DNA from: Alphaproteobacteria bacterium | Lineage (GTDB): Bacteria; Pseudomonadota; Alphaproteobacteria; Rhizobiales; Aestuariivirgaceae | Assembly (NCBI GenBank): GCA_024639035.1 | Contig: JAHEJE010000176.1 | Span: 1 to 6,443 of the forward strand | Direction of reading: 5' to 3' | Length of the DNA: 6,443 nucleotides | The notes under the pieces: generated by a model | Databases searched by the model: none | What the model was told of the DNA's origin: nothing | What the model saw: the letters and a program-made list of their open reading frames with translations, nothing else | Program-made: the position numbers and the translations under genes | In this document: positions 6,303 through 6,443 of the stretch, in pieces | Position numbering within the stretch: position 1 is the first letter of the stretch | Layout of the letters: each line of letters starts with the position of its first letter

Positions 6303-6443
6303 TCAATCGGCCAGATGCTGAACAAGCCGCGTCGTGCCGATAAGCCGCTCGGCAAGCATCGAGGCCATGCGTTCCTGGAAGAAGTAGGCCGCTTGCGGAT
6401 CGTTTTGGCGCATGCGCTCCAGCCCTTCACGGTCGAAGCGCCA
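6303..6443 (-). CDS. C-terminal fragment, probably cyclic-nucleotide-binding tail of a SulP-type transporter
   Basis: Only the last 46 residues and the TGA (6305-6303) are in the window. The visible sequence begins WRFDREGLERMRQNDPQAAY and ends in an amphipathic helix, ERMASMLAERLIGTTRLVQ, then HLAD. The pattern of an R-hydrophobic segment, LERMRQNDP, then a long helix containing LAERL is what I expect at the C-helix of cyclic-nucleotide-binding (CAP-like) domains. In particular it fits those at the end of SulP inorganic anion transporters with STAS and cNMP-binding domains. A stand-alone cNMP-binding protein or a Crp-type regulator cannot be excluded, although no helix-turn-helix follows, which argues against a regulator. 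The gene is co-oriented with the flavin oxidoreductase and may be upstream in the same transcript. No terminator is visible in the 64-base gap. Confidence 0.6.
   Translation of the reverse strand, partial: WRFDREGLERMRQNDPQAAYFFQERMASMLAERLIGTTRLVQHLAD

Noticed and set aside
1..6443. Mobile element, CRISPR array, tRNA/rRNA or defence system
   Set aside because: I saw no transposase or integrase, no direct-repeat/spacer arrays, no cloverleaf-like sequences and no nuclease, helicase or toxin genes.

Overview
The window is GC-rich, densely coding DNA from what is most likely an alphaproteobacterium, perhaps of the Hyphomicrobiales (inference). The clues are a bacterial ELM1-family protein, a stand-alone TadG-like protein with a beta-rich C-terminal part, and a DgcA/StcD-type N-methyl amine dehydrogenase. 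I found no rRNA, tRNA, insertion sequence, integrase, CRISPR array or phage gene. It reads as ordinary chromosomal sequence.

Layout, left to right. (1) At 1-666, minus strand, lies the N-terminal 222 residues of a 2-oxoglutarate/Fe(II) oxygenase of the HalD/BesD-like family. It has a visible H-F-D metal motif and is cut by the window edge. (2) At 887-1987, plus strand, is a complete ELM1-family (DUF1022) protein, divergent from gene 1 across a 220-base gap. (3) At 2286-3719, plus strand, is a TadE/TadG-like secreted or membrane-anchored protein of 477 residues. It has a very clear Shine-Dalgarno sequence and is followed by two hairpin-plus-T-tract terminators in tandem. (4) At 4184-6238, minus strand, is a 684-residue flavin oxidoreductase: an FMN barrel, an Fe-S motif with one cysteine missing, and an FAD/dinucleotide domain. 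It resembles dimethylglycine/N-methylproline demethylases and trimethylamine dehydrogenase. (5) At 6303-6443, minus strand, is the last 46 residues of a protein resembling the cyclic-nucleotide-binding tail of SulP-type anion transporters.

The genes do not form an obvious single pathway. Genes 3 and 4 converge on a 337-base stretch without a credible gene, and the second terminator is built to work in both directions. Genes 4 and 5 are co-oriented, 64 bases apart, and may share a transcript. I did not find a convincing new multi-gene system. The points most worth a second look are the incomplete cysteine motif and altered active-site loop of the demethylase-like enzyme, the unusual C-terminal part of the TadG-like protein, the hydroxylase-type metal motif in the HalD/BesD-like oxygenase, and two short palindromes ahead of the TadG-like gene.
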